From positions 248,001 to 312,000 of the forward strand of contig NZ_CP049074.1 of the NCBI RefSeq assembly GCF_013343295.1: DNA of 64,000 nt. The letters are read 5' to 3'. Source of the stretch: Metallosphaera tengchongensis. Lineage in GTDB: Archaea; Thermoproteota; Thermoprotei_A; Sulfolobales; Sulfolobaceae. Numbering within the stretch: the stretch's first letter is position 1; each line of letters begins with the position of its first letter. Shown in pieces: positions 8,787 to 18,143 of this stretch. Under the pieces are notes generated by a model. It searched no databases. It saw only the letters and a program-made list of their open reading frames with translations, and had not been told where the DNA came from. A program made the position numbers and the translations under genes.

Positions 8787-8823
8787 CTGACCCCCTCCAC
8801 GCCCTAAATGGCGAGGGTTTCAC
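8787..8823 (+). repeat. Hairpin repeat, tnpB right-end type
   Basis: Copy of the dispersed hairpin repeat: CTGACCCCCTCC, then the hairpin around taaat, then GCGAGGG. It lies just past the 3' end of the tnpB remnant, and its right flank matches the one at 31789, so it is the right end of that element. Confidence 0.75.
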
Positions 8824-8847
8824 CTAGGTCTTGGGTGTTACTCCCCT

Positions 8848-9530
8848 TTACGGAGTTACTCCGTTTGACGTTACGAGGAAGGAGAGAGGTCTTTTCAGTG
8901 TGTTTGCGACTTTCTTTATCCCCAGTTTCATTATGTTGAGGGCACCGTTAACGTCACTGTGGAGTCTATGACCTAAAGGGCAGTTGATGACTCCTCTAGG
9001 CCTCCTCTCAACGGGAATGTTGTGGAAAGCGCAGGGCCTAGAGGTGTTATACTCAACAACTAGGGACACCTTTATGTCATACTTGTGGAGCTTGGACGTG
9101 ATTGCCTCAATTAACTTAGGATAAGACTAGATGTTTGAAGCGAACATGTTACCCTTGTCCTGAGAGATGGAGTAAGGGTAACCGAGGTAGACTGTTGAGA
9201 CCCCTAACTGCCAGAGTGACTTAGATGAGTGGGAGGATAAAGTCCTGTAGTGGTGGAGAAGTATACGGTATAGTCTCTTAAAGACCCTCTCCCTTTCTCT
9301 CAACGCTTCCTCCCTTGCGTCAAACTCTTGTACCTTCTCAGCCTCAGCCTTTAACCTATCTATCCCTGCTATTGTCTTCTGAAAATAGAAATATCCCACC
9401 TAGAAGATAGAGGATCCGTACATCTTGGCTTGGACAGTCGTTAGCTCTTGTCAACCCTTCTGGGTACAGGCCCAAACCTGCTGCAAGACCCCACAGTGTA
9501 TTGCGTTCCTAAACTTTGCCATACCCCTTA
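8848..9530 (-). pseudogene. tnpB: IS605-type tnpB remnant, 5'-truncated
   Basis: Two stop-separated pieces align with the C-terminal half of TnpB. 9127-9405 encodes a helical coiled region (F-Q-K-T-I-A-G-I-D-R-L-K) and a Y-L-G-Y-P-Y-S-I-S-Q-D-K-G segment; 8848-9120 encodes the zinc-finger/RuvC-III end (R-P-C-A-F-H, then S-D-V-N-G-A-L-N-I-M-K). An in-frame TAG near 9128 splits them. The N-terminal half is missing. Upstream of 9405 is a different coding-like fragment in another frame (9408-9507, reading L-W-G-L-A-A-G-L-G-L-Y-P-E-G), possibly from a second tnpB type. The same element is more complete at 31866-33168. Confidence 0.8.
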
Positions 9531-9607
9531 GTCTAAGCACGTATTTAATCTCAGTACCAAATTATATAAACTCTAGGAATAAATAAAACTGCTGGGAAAG
9601 ACTTAAA

Positions 9608-10582
9608 TTAATTCTTTGTGGTTCTCCTTTCGTATTTGACTATTCCTTCCTTTTTAACGACTTCTAAGACCTCCTTAGCGACCCAGTTCAAAGCAGGTCC
9701 TGTAACACCCAGACGTCTCAATAACCTGTATATGAATGGAATTCTCAACGACGCTCCAGCAGCTAACGGATGACCTCCACCTCCTAGGCGCACTGCAAAC
9801 CTCCTGATGTCAATGCTGTTACTTCTAAATGATATGGATTTACCGTTAGCTGAGGCGAAGATTTGAGCTCCAGTTCTCGTCATTAAAAATTGGGATGCGT
9901 AACTAATATCTGGGGGACCATTCCACCTTATGGCTACTACTATTTTAGTTCCTTCCAGATCTAGAACTTTAACGTACTTCCAGATTCTTTGGTACCCTTT
10001 CAGCTCTTCCTCCATACGGGTCTGCAGAATTGTATCAAACTCTTCGTTCCAAAGTATCCCATTGAAGAAGGTTTCCATAAGTTTCCTTTTCCACTCGTAA
10101 CTCCTGTCATTTTCCACAACCCTCCTAAGTTTCTCCCCTAATGGGTCGTTGTGGAGCCAGATGTCCACAGAACAATCAGCCGAAGCAAGGGACCTCGAGA
10201 CTTCGTCCTCAGGATTCATGTTCTTGTTGACGACCCCCGCACCGCAGGTGCTAACGTCATGAAAGACTTGTACACCCGCTTCCTGTAATTTGGTCTTCCA
10301 ATCGTCTTTCCAGACGTGATGATCAAACCACTGGATCTCTGCTCCTTCTCCCCTGAGCTTCCTTATGGAATCTAAAATGTACTGGAAGGTCGAGTCGTTT
10401 ATTCCAAGGTCTGCGATCATGACTCTGTTTACACCCCTGAGCTCTAATCTAGCCAAGACCTCGTGTAGTTTTGTTGGTTCAGTGAACCATATATTTCTAG
10501 GTAGAGAATTGACTGCCCTGGCGTATACAGAGGCTGAGGCTGTTCCATCAAAGTCGTTATGTACAATAGCGTAGTAATCCAT
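9608..10582 (-). CDS. DHH/DHHA1 phosphoesterase
   Basis: Shows the DHH motifs: H-N-D10-F-D12-G, A-D-L-G near residue 57, W-F-D-H-H near residue 86, and D-C-S-V-D, plus the DHHA1 signature G-G-G-G-H-P-L-A-A-G near residue 270. Such archaeal proteins act on single-stranded nucleic acid or short oligonucleotides (RecJ/GAN- or nanoRNase-like) with manganese. Length 324 aa is usual for the crenarchaeal versions. It follows the nicotinamidase gene on the same strand with 25 bases between, so a shared transcript is possible. Confidence 0.88.
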   Translation of the reverse strand: MDYYAIVHNDFDGTASASVYARAVNSLPRNIWFTEPTKLHEVLARLELRGVNRVMIADLGINDSTFQYILDSIRKLRGEGAEIQWFDHHVWKDDWKTKLQEAGVQVFHDVSTCGAGVVNKNMNPEDEVSRSLASADCSVDIWLHNDPLGEKLRRVVENDRSYEWKRKLMETFFNGILWNEEFDTILQTRMEEELKGYQRIWKYVKVLDLEGTKIVVAIRWNGPPDISYASQFLMTRTGAQIFASANGKSISFRSNSIDIRRFAVRLGGGGHPLAAGASLRIPFIYRLLRRLGVTGPALNWVAKEVLEVVKKEGIVKYERRTTKN

Positions 10583-10607
10583 GCTATCATAATCAATAAG
10601 TAAGGAT

Positions 10608-11207
10608 CTACTTAAAAATGATGCCTGAGCTCTCTGTAATTTTCCCCTTATACAGGAAATCCACTTGCCTCAGGGTGGAGTAATAGTCAAACTCACTGAG
10701 GGCTGATATTCCATCCATGGGCATGACAACGTTATACCACCTTAGCGCCGCGCTACCAGCTGTGTGAAGAACACATATGTTCGCCACTGTACCAACGATA
10801 ACAAGAGAGTCTATTCCCTTAACGTTTAGAAAGTATTCTAGGGACGTCCCAAAGAAAGCGTCATATCTCAGTTTCCTCACAACATAGTCGTCTATCTCGG
10901 GCTTGAGCTCTTCCACTATATCAGCCCCCCAAGTCCCAGCGACTGCATGTTCTCCCCAGATCTTGAACTCGGGATCGTCCTTCATATGCCAGTCCTGGGT
11001 GTAAACAACCTTTGCCCCGGATTCCCTCGCTTTGGAGATCAGACTCTTAATTTGATTGATAGTGGACTCAGCACCGGGAACGTAAAGTTTGCCCTCCTTT
11101 CTCACGAAATCATTTTGCATGTCCACAATTACTACAGCCGTTTTACGTGGATCCAACCGCACTTCCTTTGCTACAGGGATTTCAGGAACCTGAACTTCCC
11201 TTTTCAT
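10608..11207 (-). CDS. Nicotinamidase / isochorismatase-family hydrolase
   Basis: Probable nicotinamidase, converting nicotinamide to nicotinate in NAD salvage. The catalytic triad is visible: Asp29 (V-D-M-Q-N-D-F), Lys112 (R-K-L-R-Y-D-A-F) and Cys145 (A-N-I-C-V-L-H-T-A). The metal-site pattern Q-D72-W-H74 plus His87 is the nicotinamidase form rather than plain isochorismatase. Length 199 aa. Cytoplasmic. First gene of a possible pair with the DHH phosphoesterase. Confidence 0.88.
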   Translation of the reverse strand: MKREVQVPEIPVAKEVRLDPRKTAVVIVDMQNDFVRKEGKLYVPGAESTINQIKSLISKARESGAKVVYTQDWHMKDDPEFKIWGEHAVAGTWGADIVEELKPEIDDYVVRKLRYDAFFGTSLEYFLNVKGIDSLVIVGTVANICVLHTAGSAALRWYNVVMPMDGISALSEFDYYSTLRQVDFLYKGKITESSGIIFK

Positions 11208-11428
11208 TAATCTGACTAATGGAGCGGTTATTTATAAACGTATTAGAGGTAGTTCGTAGCTAATGTTGAACTTTAGCAGAGAATAGGAGCTCAGAACTTA
11301 AAAACACATAGTTTAGGAAATCTAATGTCACGTTTAGTTATGAGACGTTTCCACACCGTGAATTTGCATCCTGAATATATGAGCTGAAAAACTCTTCTTG
11401 TAATCTGAATTTAAAAACATCCATGAAA

Positions 11429-12652
11429 TTATACTTCGTATCTCAAAGCTACGGCTGGCTCTATTCTAGAAGCCCTATACGCTGGTATTATACCAGCTAA
11501 CAAACTGAAGATCACCGTGATGAGCACGACTTCAAGCATAAATGTAGGTTCAAAGACAGGCGTAATGTGAGTACTGGAAATTATCCCAGCTCCTCTAGGT
11601 CCAGCAGCATTTCCTCCACTACCTCCAGCCGATAACGACGTTAGTAAGTAACCCATACCCACCCCCGCACCTACACCGGCTATTCCTCCTAATAGGCCCA
11701 TGAGCACTGCCTCTCCGATGAAAATGACCATAATGCCTCTCCTAGTGTAACCTATTGCCCTTAGAACGCCTATTTCCCTGGTTCTTTCAACAACAGTGGT
11801 GAACATAGTGCTCAATATTCCCACGAAAGCCACAATAAAGGAAGAGGCGCCCGCAATAAAGAGCAAACTGCTAACGGCAGAGAGGGAGTTATTGATCAGG
11901 TTTATAAACTGTTCTACTGAGGTCACAGAGACTGATCTACCAAACTCGTTCTGTATTTCTGTGACAACCTTATTAACATCCGACACGCTATCTGCCTGAA
12001 CTATTAGTCCACTATACTTATCTCCATAATATTGTTGCCCTATTATATCTTGTACTATTAGTGCCCTATCAATATCGGCGAACGCGCTGCTAAACTCGTT
12101 AAAGTTCCCCATAACAAGGAAAGTTTTGGACATTTTCCCGTCAGGTGTATTCATCACAACCGTTATAGTCTGCCCAGAACTGTAGGTAGGTTGGCCAGGG
12201 TACTGGGGATGAGCTATATAGTACCCAACAACTGTTCCGTAAGTGGAAGTTAATGGAGGGTAAGTCCCTGTCTGTAGAGTTAGACCTGGAAATGCAAGGG
12301 AAGCTTCTTGAGTGTCTATAGAAAGGATTTCAGTGGGCTCTGGCCCACTTGGGGTTTGGATGGTTCCTGAAATGAGGTAGTATGGAACCACCGACTTCAC
12401 GCCAGGTAGATGGGAGATCTGTTGCACAGTATAGCTTGTAATGACGTTAGTGCCTGGATTAACGAAAATGTCAGTGGGAGAAAGGCTAGAGAACAACTGG
12501 TGGGTCAACACAGCTGAGAAACCTAAGGTCAAACCTGTCAGACCGACGACTATTGCAGGTCCTATAAGAATCCCGAGGATAGTAAGCGAGGTTCTGAGTC
12601 TCTTGCTGGTTAGGGCGTTAAATGAAAGTCTAATGGAGTCTGATATCCTCAC
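11429..12652 (-). CDS. MacB/FtsX-type ABC transporter permease
   Basis: A 407-aa permease with four membrane segments: one near residues 18-50, a large extracytoplasmic MacB-like core (about 55-260), then three segments ending with the FtsX signature near I-P-A-Y-R-A-S-R-I-E-P-A-V-A-L-R. V-E-R-T-R-E-I-G-V-L-R-A-I-G is the family's coupling region for the ATPase. A glycine-rich loop sits near residue 345. The start overlaps the 3' end of the upstream exported-protein gene by four bases, so the two are translationally coupled. The matching ATPase is divergent at 15479. Confidence 0.9.
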   Translation of the reverse strand: MRISDSIRLSFNALTSKRLRTSLTILGILIGPAIVVGLTGLTLGFSAVLTHQLFSSLSPTDIFVNPGTNVITSYTVQQISHLPGVKSVVPYYLISGTIQTPSGPEPTEILSIDTQEASLAFPGLTLQTGTYPPLTSTYGTVVGYYIAHPQYPGQPTYSSGQTITVVMNTPDGKMSKTFLVMGNFNEFSSAFADIDRALIVQDIIGQQYYGDKYSGLIVQADSVSDVNKVVTEIQNEFGRSVSVTSVEQFINLINNSLSAVSSLLFIAGASSFIVAFVGILSTMFTTVVERTREIGVLRAIGYTRRGIMVIFIGEAVLMGLLGGIAGVGAGVGMGYLLTSLSAGGSGGNAAGPRGAGIISSTHITPVFEPTFMLEVVLITVIFSLLAGIIPAYRASRIEPAVALRYEV

Positions 12653-15264
12653 TTTCTACCCCTCCGCAAGACGAGGAATATCGCAATGACTATCACGATA
12701 ATAATCACTAAAAAGATGATAAGTTCGGGCAATATGGACGCCCTATGGACTCTAAACTGATGAAAGTTATGAAATGTCGAGTTGGTATTGAAAGTAGGGG
12801 AGAAGTTAAGGCTGTAGGTCAAGTTATGACTCTGATATATCGCGTCCTCGTAAGAGATTATGATCCTTAAGTGAAGTGGGTGTCCTGTACCATTCCCATT
12901 AAAGAAAAGGGGAAGGGTTAAGGAGAACGGAGTTGGGCTGTTGGGAGGAACGCTACCAATATAGGTTGAATTACCATTAACGTAGACTGTAACGAAGTTT
13001 GCGCTCGTGCTCCCGAAATTGTTAAGCACACCGTTTACAGTCAATGAACCATTTGAGAAGGAGACTGTGGGCTGTTGAAGCTGAAGTACAACTGATCCTG
13101 TTGCTATTAGGGAGAAGTTATATCCCTGAGTTACAACACCTCCTGGAACCACATACTGAAGCTGTACAGATATGGGCAGTGGCGTTGTAGATGTAACTGA
13201 TGGCAATACCTGAAGGGTAAAGCTGGTAGTTTTACCTGGATCCACAGTTCCTAGGTTTAGAGTAGTCTGAGATATGGAGTATAACGTTGGGTTGCCGAAA
13301 ACCTTAACGGAGACGTCAGTAAGAGGTACCTGAGAGAGGTCAGTCAACTTCAAGGTCAGGTTGTTCACCTGTCCGTAATACACTATCCCAGGCTCAAGGG
13401 ACACAGAGACTAGGTTCTGTGAAGAGACTACGTTTATGGGAATAACGTAATTTGACACCTTGGTGACCCCGCCGTAGTTATAGGAGACAGTTAGGACTGC
13501 AGGGTAAGTTCCTACTCCAACTCCTTGGGCTGATAACAGGAACGTGAAGGTCGAAGACTCGCCAGAGCCGAGGTACGTCAGGGTCTCGTTCGAGAATCCA
13601 ACTAGATTAAGTCCGGATGTCTTCAGGTTTACTGAGACTGAGCTCAAGGGTGCTCCCAAGTTTTCAATTGTTATGGGGAGGATGGACTCTGTACCCTGAT
13701 AAACCGTACTGTTGGCAAATGATACTGATATTTGATTTTCAGGATAAATGTAGACAGGAAGGGAGCCTTCAACTCTGGATATCCCGTAACTGGACGCATA
13801 GGTAAGTACGTAATTCAAAGTGTGGTAACCGGGGCTGACGTTCTGCCCTAAGTTCATCACTAGTGTGAGGGTTGTTGCCCCATAAGCCTGAACTTCAGGG
13901 ATAAGATACGAGTCGTAAGTGGAGTTAATCCCTTGAGGGAAGATGAGAGTTGCATTGACTTCGCTTATCGCGTAAGGTAGAGGATTTGATAAGGTCAGGG
14001 TTAGCGGAATACCCGTAAGTCCTGGCATCGGAACTATCTGATTTCCCTGCTCTCCCCACACTGGGGTGGAAAGCGAAGGAGATAGGTTGTAATAGTTAAC
14101 AGTTACGTACGTAGTCACGAGAGCTTGCTGGCTTTGGCCAAAAACCTGATAGTTAACTGTAAACGTCACGGGGTAGACTCCAGGAATTTCGTTCTGAGGA
14201 ACGGAAAAGGTGTAGTTGAACGTCTGGAACCCTTGAAAAGTAGCAGGTGTGAAATTGGACTTCACTAAGCTAAACTGTGATTGTGGCGTCACTGATTGGA
14301 TAAGGTAATCATAGGGAGAGTTAAGTTCTAACATAATGGAGAAAGTGGATGACGGAGTAGTGCTTGTGCTCGTTGCACTAAACTTCACTGGCATTTTAGG
14401 ATATAACGAGAGAGTTAGAGGAACTCTATTCAACGTTACGTTAGCGTTCCCGGATGTTAAGTTCTGATTTGTTGCAAAGTACCTGTAGCCTAGGTAATTC
14501 ATGAAGGTAATAGTATAGTTAAGGGTGTATGTCCCGGAAACAGCTCCCTGAGTTACGTTCATCATTTGGGTGTCATACTGAGTCGACTGGGGCTGAATCG
14601 AAGGAAAGGCAAACGTAACGTAATCCTGACCCATCTGGTTGTACAAACCTTTAGGTAGGGTAACGTTTATCATTACATTACTGACCACATGTTGAGATGG
14701 ATTAGATACCTCAAGTGTAACTGGGACTAGTCCCTCTCCTTGGGTCAACACTTCAACGTTGTTGGGGGTACCTCCCTGTATGGCCACAGGGGTTGGAAAG
14801 TTCACGGCACTTACAGGCACCTCCAGGGTGAAGGATCTTGAACCTATCACTTGAGAATCTGCTATTGTGTAAGCGAAGCATACTGTTACCTTGACTGTAT
14901 AGTATCCTGGGGACGTGGTGTTACTTACTGTAAGGTAGAACGTCGAAACGTAGTTCCCATTGGCCTGTGAAACTCCAGCCTGGTTGCTTGAAACTGCAGT
15001 AAATGGAGGGACGTAGAAGGTTGTGCCTGGAGGGGGAGGGAAAGAAATAGTTGCACTCAGTGGAGTTGCATCATATGCGACTAGCTCCACGTAGAAGGGA
15101 AAATCAGTATAGCCCGGATGGACATTTATTGGATTACTCGGACTCCCCCACCCATAACCTATCAAATAAACGGTTGGGGTGGCTGGAGATCCTTCGAATG
15201 ACGGAACAAGACCAACGAAACTCAACGTTAGCAATGTAACGAGAAGTAGTTGATATATTTTCAT
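12649..15264 (-). CDS. Large exported, membrane-anchored beta-repeat protein
   Basis: From ATG 15264 the product is 871 aa: an N-terminal signal sequence (K-I-Y-Q-L-L-L-V-T-L-L-T-L), then repeated Ig-like/NEW3-like beta domains rich in Ser, Thr, Asn and N-glycosylation sites (N-x-S/T), and a C-terminal membrane helix (L-I-I-F-L-V-I-I-I-V-I-V) followed by R-R-G-R-K. The frame stays open upstream to 15489, but that stretch contains a repeat and no domain, and a TATA-like tttaaagatata lies about 26 bases before 15264, so the shorter form is preferred. Coupled to the permease, it probably works outside the cell in export, adhesion or surface-layer assembly. Confidence 0.8.
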   Translation of the reverse strand: MKIYQLLLVTLLTLSFVGLVPSFEGSPATPTVYLIGYGWGSPSNPINVHPGYTDFPFYVELVAYDATPLSATISFPPPPGTTFYVPPFTAVSSNQAGVSQANGNYVSTFYLTVSNTTSPGYYTVKVTVCFAYTIADSQVIGSRSFTLEVPVSAVNFPTPVAIQGGTPNNVEVLTQGEGLVPVTLEVSNPSQHVVSNVMINVTLPKGLYNQMGQDYVTFAFPSIQPQSTQYDTQMMNVTQGAVSGTYTLNYTITFMNYLGYRYFATNQNLTSGNANVTLNRVPLTLSLYPKMPVKFSATSTSTTPSSTFSIMLELNSPYDYLIQSVTPQSQFSLVKSNFTPATFQGFQTFNYTFSVPQNEIPGVYPVTFTVNYQVFGQSQQALVTTYVTVNYYNLSPSLSTPVWGEQGNQIVPMPGLTGIPLTLTLSNPLPYAISEVNATLIFPQGINSTYDSYLIPEVQAYGATTLTLVMNLGQNVSPGYHTLNYVLTYASSYGISRVEGSLPVYIYPENQISVSFANSTVYQGTESILPITIENLGAPLSSVSVNLKTSGLNLVGFSNETLTYLGSGESSTFTFLLSAQGVGVGTYPAVLTVSYNYGGVTKVSNYVIPINVVSSQNLVSVSLEPGIVYYGQVNNLTLKLTDLSQVPLTDVSVKVFGNPTLYSISQTTLNLGTVDPGKTTSFTLQVLPSVTSTTPLPISVQLQYVVPGGVVTQGYNFSLIATGSVVLQLQQPTVSFSNGSLTVNGVLNNFGSTSANFVTVYVNGNSTYIGSVPPNSPTPFSLTLPLFFNGNGTGHPLHLRIIISYEDAIYQSHNLTYSLNFSPTFNTNSTFHNFHQFRVHRASILPELIIFLVIIIVIVIAIFLVLRRGRK

Positions 15265-15313
15265 AAGGTCATAAACAAGATATATCTTTAAAAAACTATT
15301 CCAAAGATTTAGT

Positions 15314-15355
15314 CTGACCTCTTTCCCTCCCTGAAAGGTTTGTCGTTCTTTTATC
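15314..15355 (+). repeat. Solo hairpin repeat (copy A)
   Basis: CTGACCTC, a degenerate hairpin, then GGTTTGTCGTTCTTTTATC. It carries right-end outer sequence and left-end outer sequence of the tnpB elements with no gene between. It lies in the divergent region between the exported protein and its ATPase. Confidence 0.7.
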
Positions 15356-15478
15356 GAGCGATCTAAACAAGATCGGTGACTGAGATAAGTAATAAAAGAC
15401 CTATCCAAAGGATGCGTCTCTTGTCCGTAAGGGATTATTCTGAATATATTTTTAAAATAAGCCTGACCTTTATCACGT

Positions 15479-16153
15479 ATGGAAGTCATAAAGTTAGAGA
15501 ACGTCAGTAAGATCTATGGCAATAAGGTTAAGGTCACAGCGTTGAATAACATAAATTTAAGCATTGAGGAAAGCGAGTTTGTGGCCATAGTTGGACCTTC
15601 AGGGAGCGGGAAAACTACTCTCCTCACAATAATGGGCACGTTGGCTAAACCAACTACGGGCAAGGTTTATATATACGGTCAGGAAGTGACGTCACTTAAT
15701 GACGATGCGCTTTCTAAGATTAGAAATAGCTACATAGGTTTTGTGTTCCAAAATTACAACCTCATAGACAGGATGAGTGCAATTGAGAACGTAGAGCTAC
15801 CTCTAATAGCTAGGAACGTTCCGAGGAAGGAAAGGAGGGAAAAAGCCATGGACATACTGAATTCCTTAGGTTTAGGAGATCTGGCTTACAAAAAGCCAAC
15901 CGAACTGTCTGGGGGTCAACAGCAGAGAGTTTCTATAGCTAGAGCTTTAGTTCAAAACCCTAAAATAATACTGGCTGACGAACCTACAGCTAACCTGGAC
16001 TCTAAGAGCGGAGAGACTGTAATGAAGACCTTCCTCCAAGCCAATAGGGACTTCAAAACTACAGTTGTAATTATAACCCATGACCAGGACGTCGCCACTT
16101 ACGCCAAAAGAAAGGTCCACATAAAAGATGGGACTATTGAAAAAATTGAATGA
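15479..16153 (+). CDS. ABC transporter ATPase (MacB/LolD type)
   Basis: A 224-aa ATPase with Walker A G-P-S-G-S-G-K-T-T (about 39-47), Q-loop F-Q-N-Y-N-L, signature L-S-G-G-Q-Q-Q-R-V, Walker B I-I-L-A-D-E-P-T and the switch H-D. The LolD/MacB subfamily is indicated by N-L-I-D-R-M-S-A-I-E-N-V-E-L-P. It should power the permease at 11429. A TATA-like ttttaaaata lies about 26 bases before ATG 15479, giving a leaderless mRNA. Confidence 0.93.
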   Translation: MEVIKLENVSKIYGNKVKVTALNNINLSIEESEFVAIVGPSGSGKTTLLTIMGTLAKPTTGKVYIYGQEVTSLNDDALSKIRNSYIGFVFQNYNLIDRMSAIENVELPLIARNVPRKERREKAMDILNSLGLGDLAYKKPTELSGGQQQRVSIARALVQNPKIILADEPTANLDSKSGETVMKTFLQANRDFKTTVVIITHDQDVATYAKRKVHIKDGTIEKIE

Positions 16154-16235
16154 ACTTCATTATCGTGTCACGAGCCAAGTCGAAGCTAGACATCCGAAGG
16201 TAGCTTAAAATCCTCGCTCTCTAACTGTCTTTGCC

Positions 16236-17036
16236 TTGGACAAGTACTATACGGCCCTGGTTATTGGAGGCGTTACCTTTGGGACTGCAGCCATTTTCAT
16301 AAAGTTCTCTAACATGACCCCTGGAATGATAGCGTTTTCGAGGTTTCTTGTTGCAGGTATCATACTTTCCAGGGGAAGAGTAAACTTTCGTAACATAGTC
16401 AAGAATTTGAAGGTTGGCTTTCTACTTGCAGTGCACATGATATTGTTTATTTTGAGCGTTTACAACACCACCATAATAGACTCCACTGTGTTGGTGTCTA
16501 CTTCCCCAATCTTTTCCTTGGCTCTATCCCCTTTAGTAGGTATACCCACTACAAGGAAGGAAATAGTTACCGGGCTCATTGCCTTTCTCGGTGTTATTAT
16601 CATGAATTTCCCGCTGAATGAGGGTAGATTGTACGGAAATCTTCTCGCTGTGCTCTCGGCGTTAGCCATATCCTTGTATACCATAATCCTCTCCAAAAAC
16701 CAAGAGGATGACCCATTGCTCTTAACGTCTTACGTCTATCTCTCTTCGACCATATTCAGTTTCCCGTTTCTTTTGATACAGGGAGTAGGGAAAATAGATC
16801 TAGTCTCCGTTTTATCCCTTCTGGGTCTCATCATTTTCCCTACTCTCATAGGACACACTTCGGTTATCTACGCCTCTGGACATGTGAAACCCTCCCACAT
16901 AGAGGTTATTGGACTCCTAGAGCCAGTGGTCGCCACAGTGCTCTCCTTCTTCTTGTTCAAACAGGTTCCGACGTCCTTTGAGCTTTTAGGGTCTGGTCTT
17001 GTTATTATATCCATTGCGTTATTGGTGAACAGATGA
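16236..17036 (+). CDS. EamA/DMT-family transporter
   Basis: A 266-aa ten-segment DMT permease with two EamA halves; the second ends with I-E-V-I-G-L-L-E-P-V-V-A-T-V-L-S, a strong family mark. The start is TTG 16236, roughly 28 bases after TATA-like gcttaaaat, so leaderless translation is likely. Substrate unknown. A tiny frame overlaps its stop (ATGA). Confidence 0.85.
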   Translation: MDKYYTALVIGGVTFGTAAIFIKFSNMTPGMIAFSRFLVAGIILSRGRVNFRNIVKNLKVGFLLAVHMILFILSVYNTTIIDSTVLVSTSPIFSLALSPLVGIPTTRKEIVTGLIAFLGVIIMNFPLNEGRLYGNLLAVLSALAISLYTIILSKNQEDDPLLLTSYVYLSSTIFSFPFLLIQGVGKIDLVSVLSLLGLIIFPTLIGHTSVIYASGHVKPSHIEVIGLLEPVVATVLSFFLFKQVPTSFELLGSGLVIISIALLVNR

Positions 17037-17119
17037 AGCCTGAGGATTTCCTTCACATGGAGATCATCAAGAGGGAGTATGGGTTTTCAAGGAAACCTTT
17101 AAGAGAGGTTAAGGGATAA
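17033..17119 (+). CDS. Possible small protein (28 aa) coupled to EamA gene
   Basis: ATG 17033 overlaps the TGA of the transporter (ATGA), the arrangement used for coupled genes here. The predicted product is charged and soluble (M-K-P-E-D-F-L-H-M-E-I-I-K-R-E-Y). No family recognised. The overlap is the only support beyond codon pattern; it could be chance. Confidence 0.3.
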   Translation: MKPEDFLHMEIIKREYGFSRKPLREVKG

Positions 17120-17127
17120 TATATCCT

Positions 17128-17337
17128 GTGGTCTTACATAAGCCTCTTCCTAAATCTGGAGAGATTGGGTTAGAGTGTGAGAGGCGCTTATCAATCTCAT
17201 GTAAGAAGGTGATGGAGTTGATACCCTCAAGTTTCCTCTCACTTCGTAAAACTTTCTTGACTGTGTTAAAAAACATTGATGAAACGTGGCTAATGTGGAT
17301 TTCAAGAAGGATTAAGTGTTTGTTCCAGGTGAGCTAA
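17128..17337 (+). CDS. Doubtful small ORF (69 aa) before TPR gene
   Basis: A GTG-started frame fills the gap between the 28-aa frame and the TPR gene and ends exactly where the TPR start begins (TAA then TTG). Its product has three cysteines and no recognisable motif. It may be a real short gene in the run, or merely the leader of the TPR gene, which has GGTGAG just before its start. Confidence 0.25.
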   Translation: MVLHKPLPKSGEIGLECERRLSISCKKVMELIPSSFLSLRKTFLTVLKNIDETWLMWISRRIKCLFQVS

Positions 17338-18081
17338 TTGGACCTCTCTGAACTTCTCTCTTCAGGAAATCTGAACCTAGCCCTCTTAAAGTTGAGGGAG
17401 GCAATTGAGTCGAACCCTTCTAAAGAGAACTACGAGCTATTGGGAAGAATACTGCTTGAGCTTGGCAGAGATGATGAGGCTTTAGATGCATTTCTTAAGG
17501 CTGAGGACTACATAACTGCAGCTAAGATCCTCTCGTTGAAAGATCCAAGGAGCGCTCTTACACTACTGGAGAAGGTCTCGGTAAACGAGTCTAAGCTAAT
17601 GAGGGCCATGATATTTATGAGGATGGAAAAATACGATGAGGCTCTTAAGGAACTTGGTTCCATGGATTCAATAAATGAGAACCCTCTTTTTTTCAAGGTC
17701 AAGGGAATAGCCGAGTTTTACACTGACAGGATCTATGAAGCCATGAGGGATCTAAGCAGAGGTATACTCCTCTACCCATTGGATGCAGATCTTTACTACT
17801 ACAGAGCGTTAGTGAGAATAAGACTAGGTGATGAAGATAACGCTGAGAAGGACCTAGATATAGCCATAAACCTTAACCCCTATTATGCCGAGGCCTACCT
17901 CAATAAGGGTCTAATAGCGGAGAGGAGAGGAGACATCAACAAAGCCATATCCATGTACAGTAAGAGTATCTCCATTAGACCTAACTATAAGGAAGCGTAT
18001 ATAAGAAGATCTGGGGCCTACTCAAAAATAGGGAGAGACGAAGAGGCCAAAAGCGACCTTGAGAAGTCAAGCCAACTCTAG
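17338..18081 (+). CDS. TPR-repeat protein
   Basis: A 247-aa soluble protein built almost wholly of tetratricopeptide repeats. Clear units with the W/L-G-Y-A-F-A-P spacing are seen near residues 25-50 (L-G-R-I-L-L-E-L-G-R-D-D-E-A-L-D-A-F) and 140-240 (Y-Y-Y-R-A-L-V-R-I-R-L-G-D, A-Y-L-N-K-G-L-I-A-E-R-R-G-D). Such proteins are scaffolds; partner unknown. TTG 17338 is four bases after GGTGAG. The stop runs straight into a solo hairpin repeat. Confidence 0.85.
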   Translation: MDLSELLSSGNLNLALLKLREAIESNPSKENYELLGRILLELGRDDEALDAFLKAEDYITAAKILSLKDPRSALTLLEKVSVNESKLMRAMIFMRMEKYDEALKELGSMDSINENPLFFKVKGIAEFYTDRIYEAMRDLSRGILLYPLDADLYYYRALVRIRLGDEDNAEKDLDIAINLNPYYAEAYLNKGLIAERRGDINKAISMYSKSISIRPNYKEAYIRRSGAYSKIGRDEEAKSDLEKSSQL

Positions 18082-18128
18082 CTGAACTCCTACTTGCCGT
18101 AAAGCGTGAGGTTTGTCGTTCTTTTATC
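18082..18128 (+). repeat. Solo hairpin repeat (copy B)
   Basis: CTGAACTCC, hairpin, then GAGGTTTGTCGTTCTTTTATC, starting at the base after the TPR stop and ending 16 bases before the convergent pilin gene's stop. It may act as a bidirectional terminator here. Confidence 0.7.
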
Positions 18129-18143
18129 ATCGTCTTAATCATC

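Noticed and set aside
15265-15489. N-terminal extension of the large exported protein
   Set aside because: The frame is open, but it contains a solo repeat and no domain; the signal peptide and a well-placed TATA box support a start at 15264.
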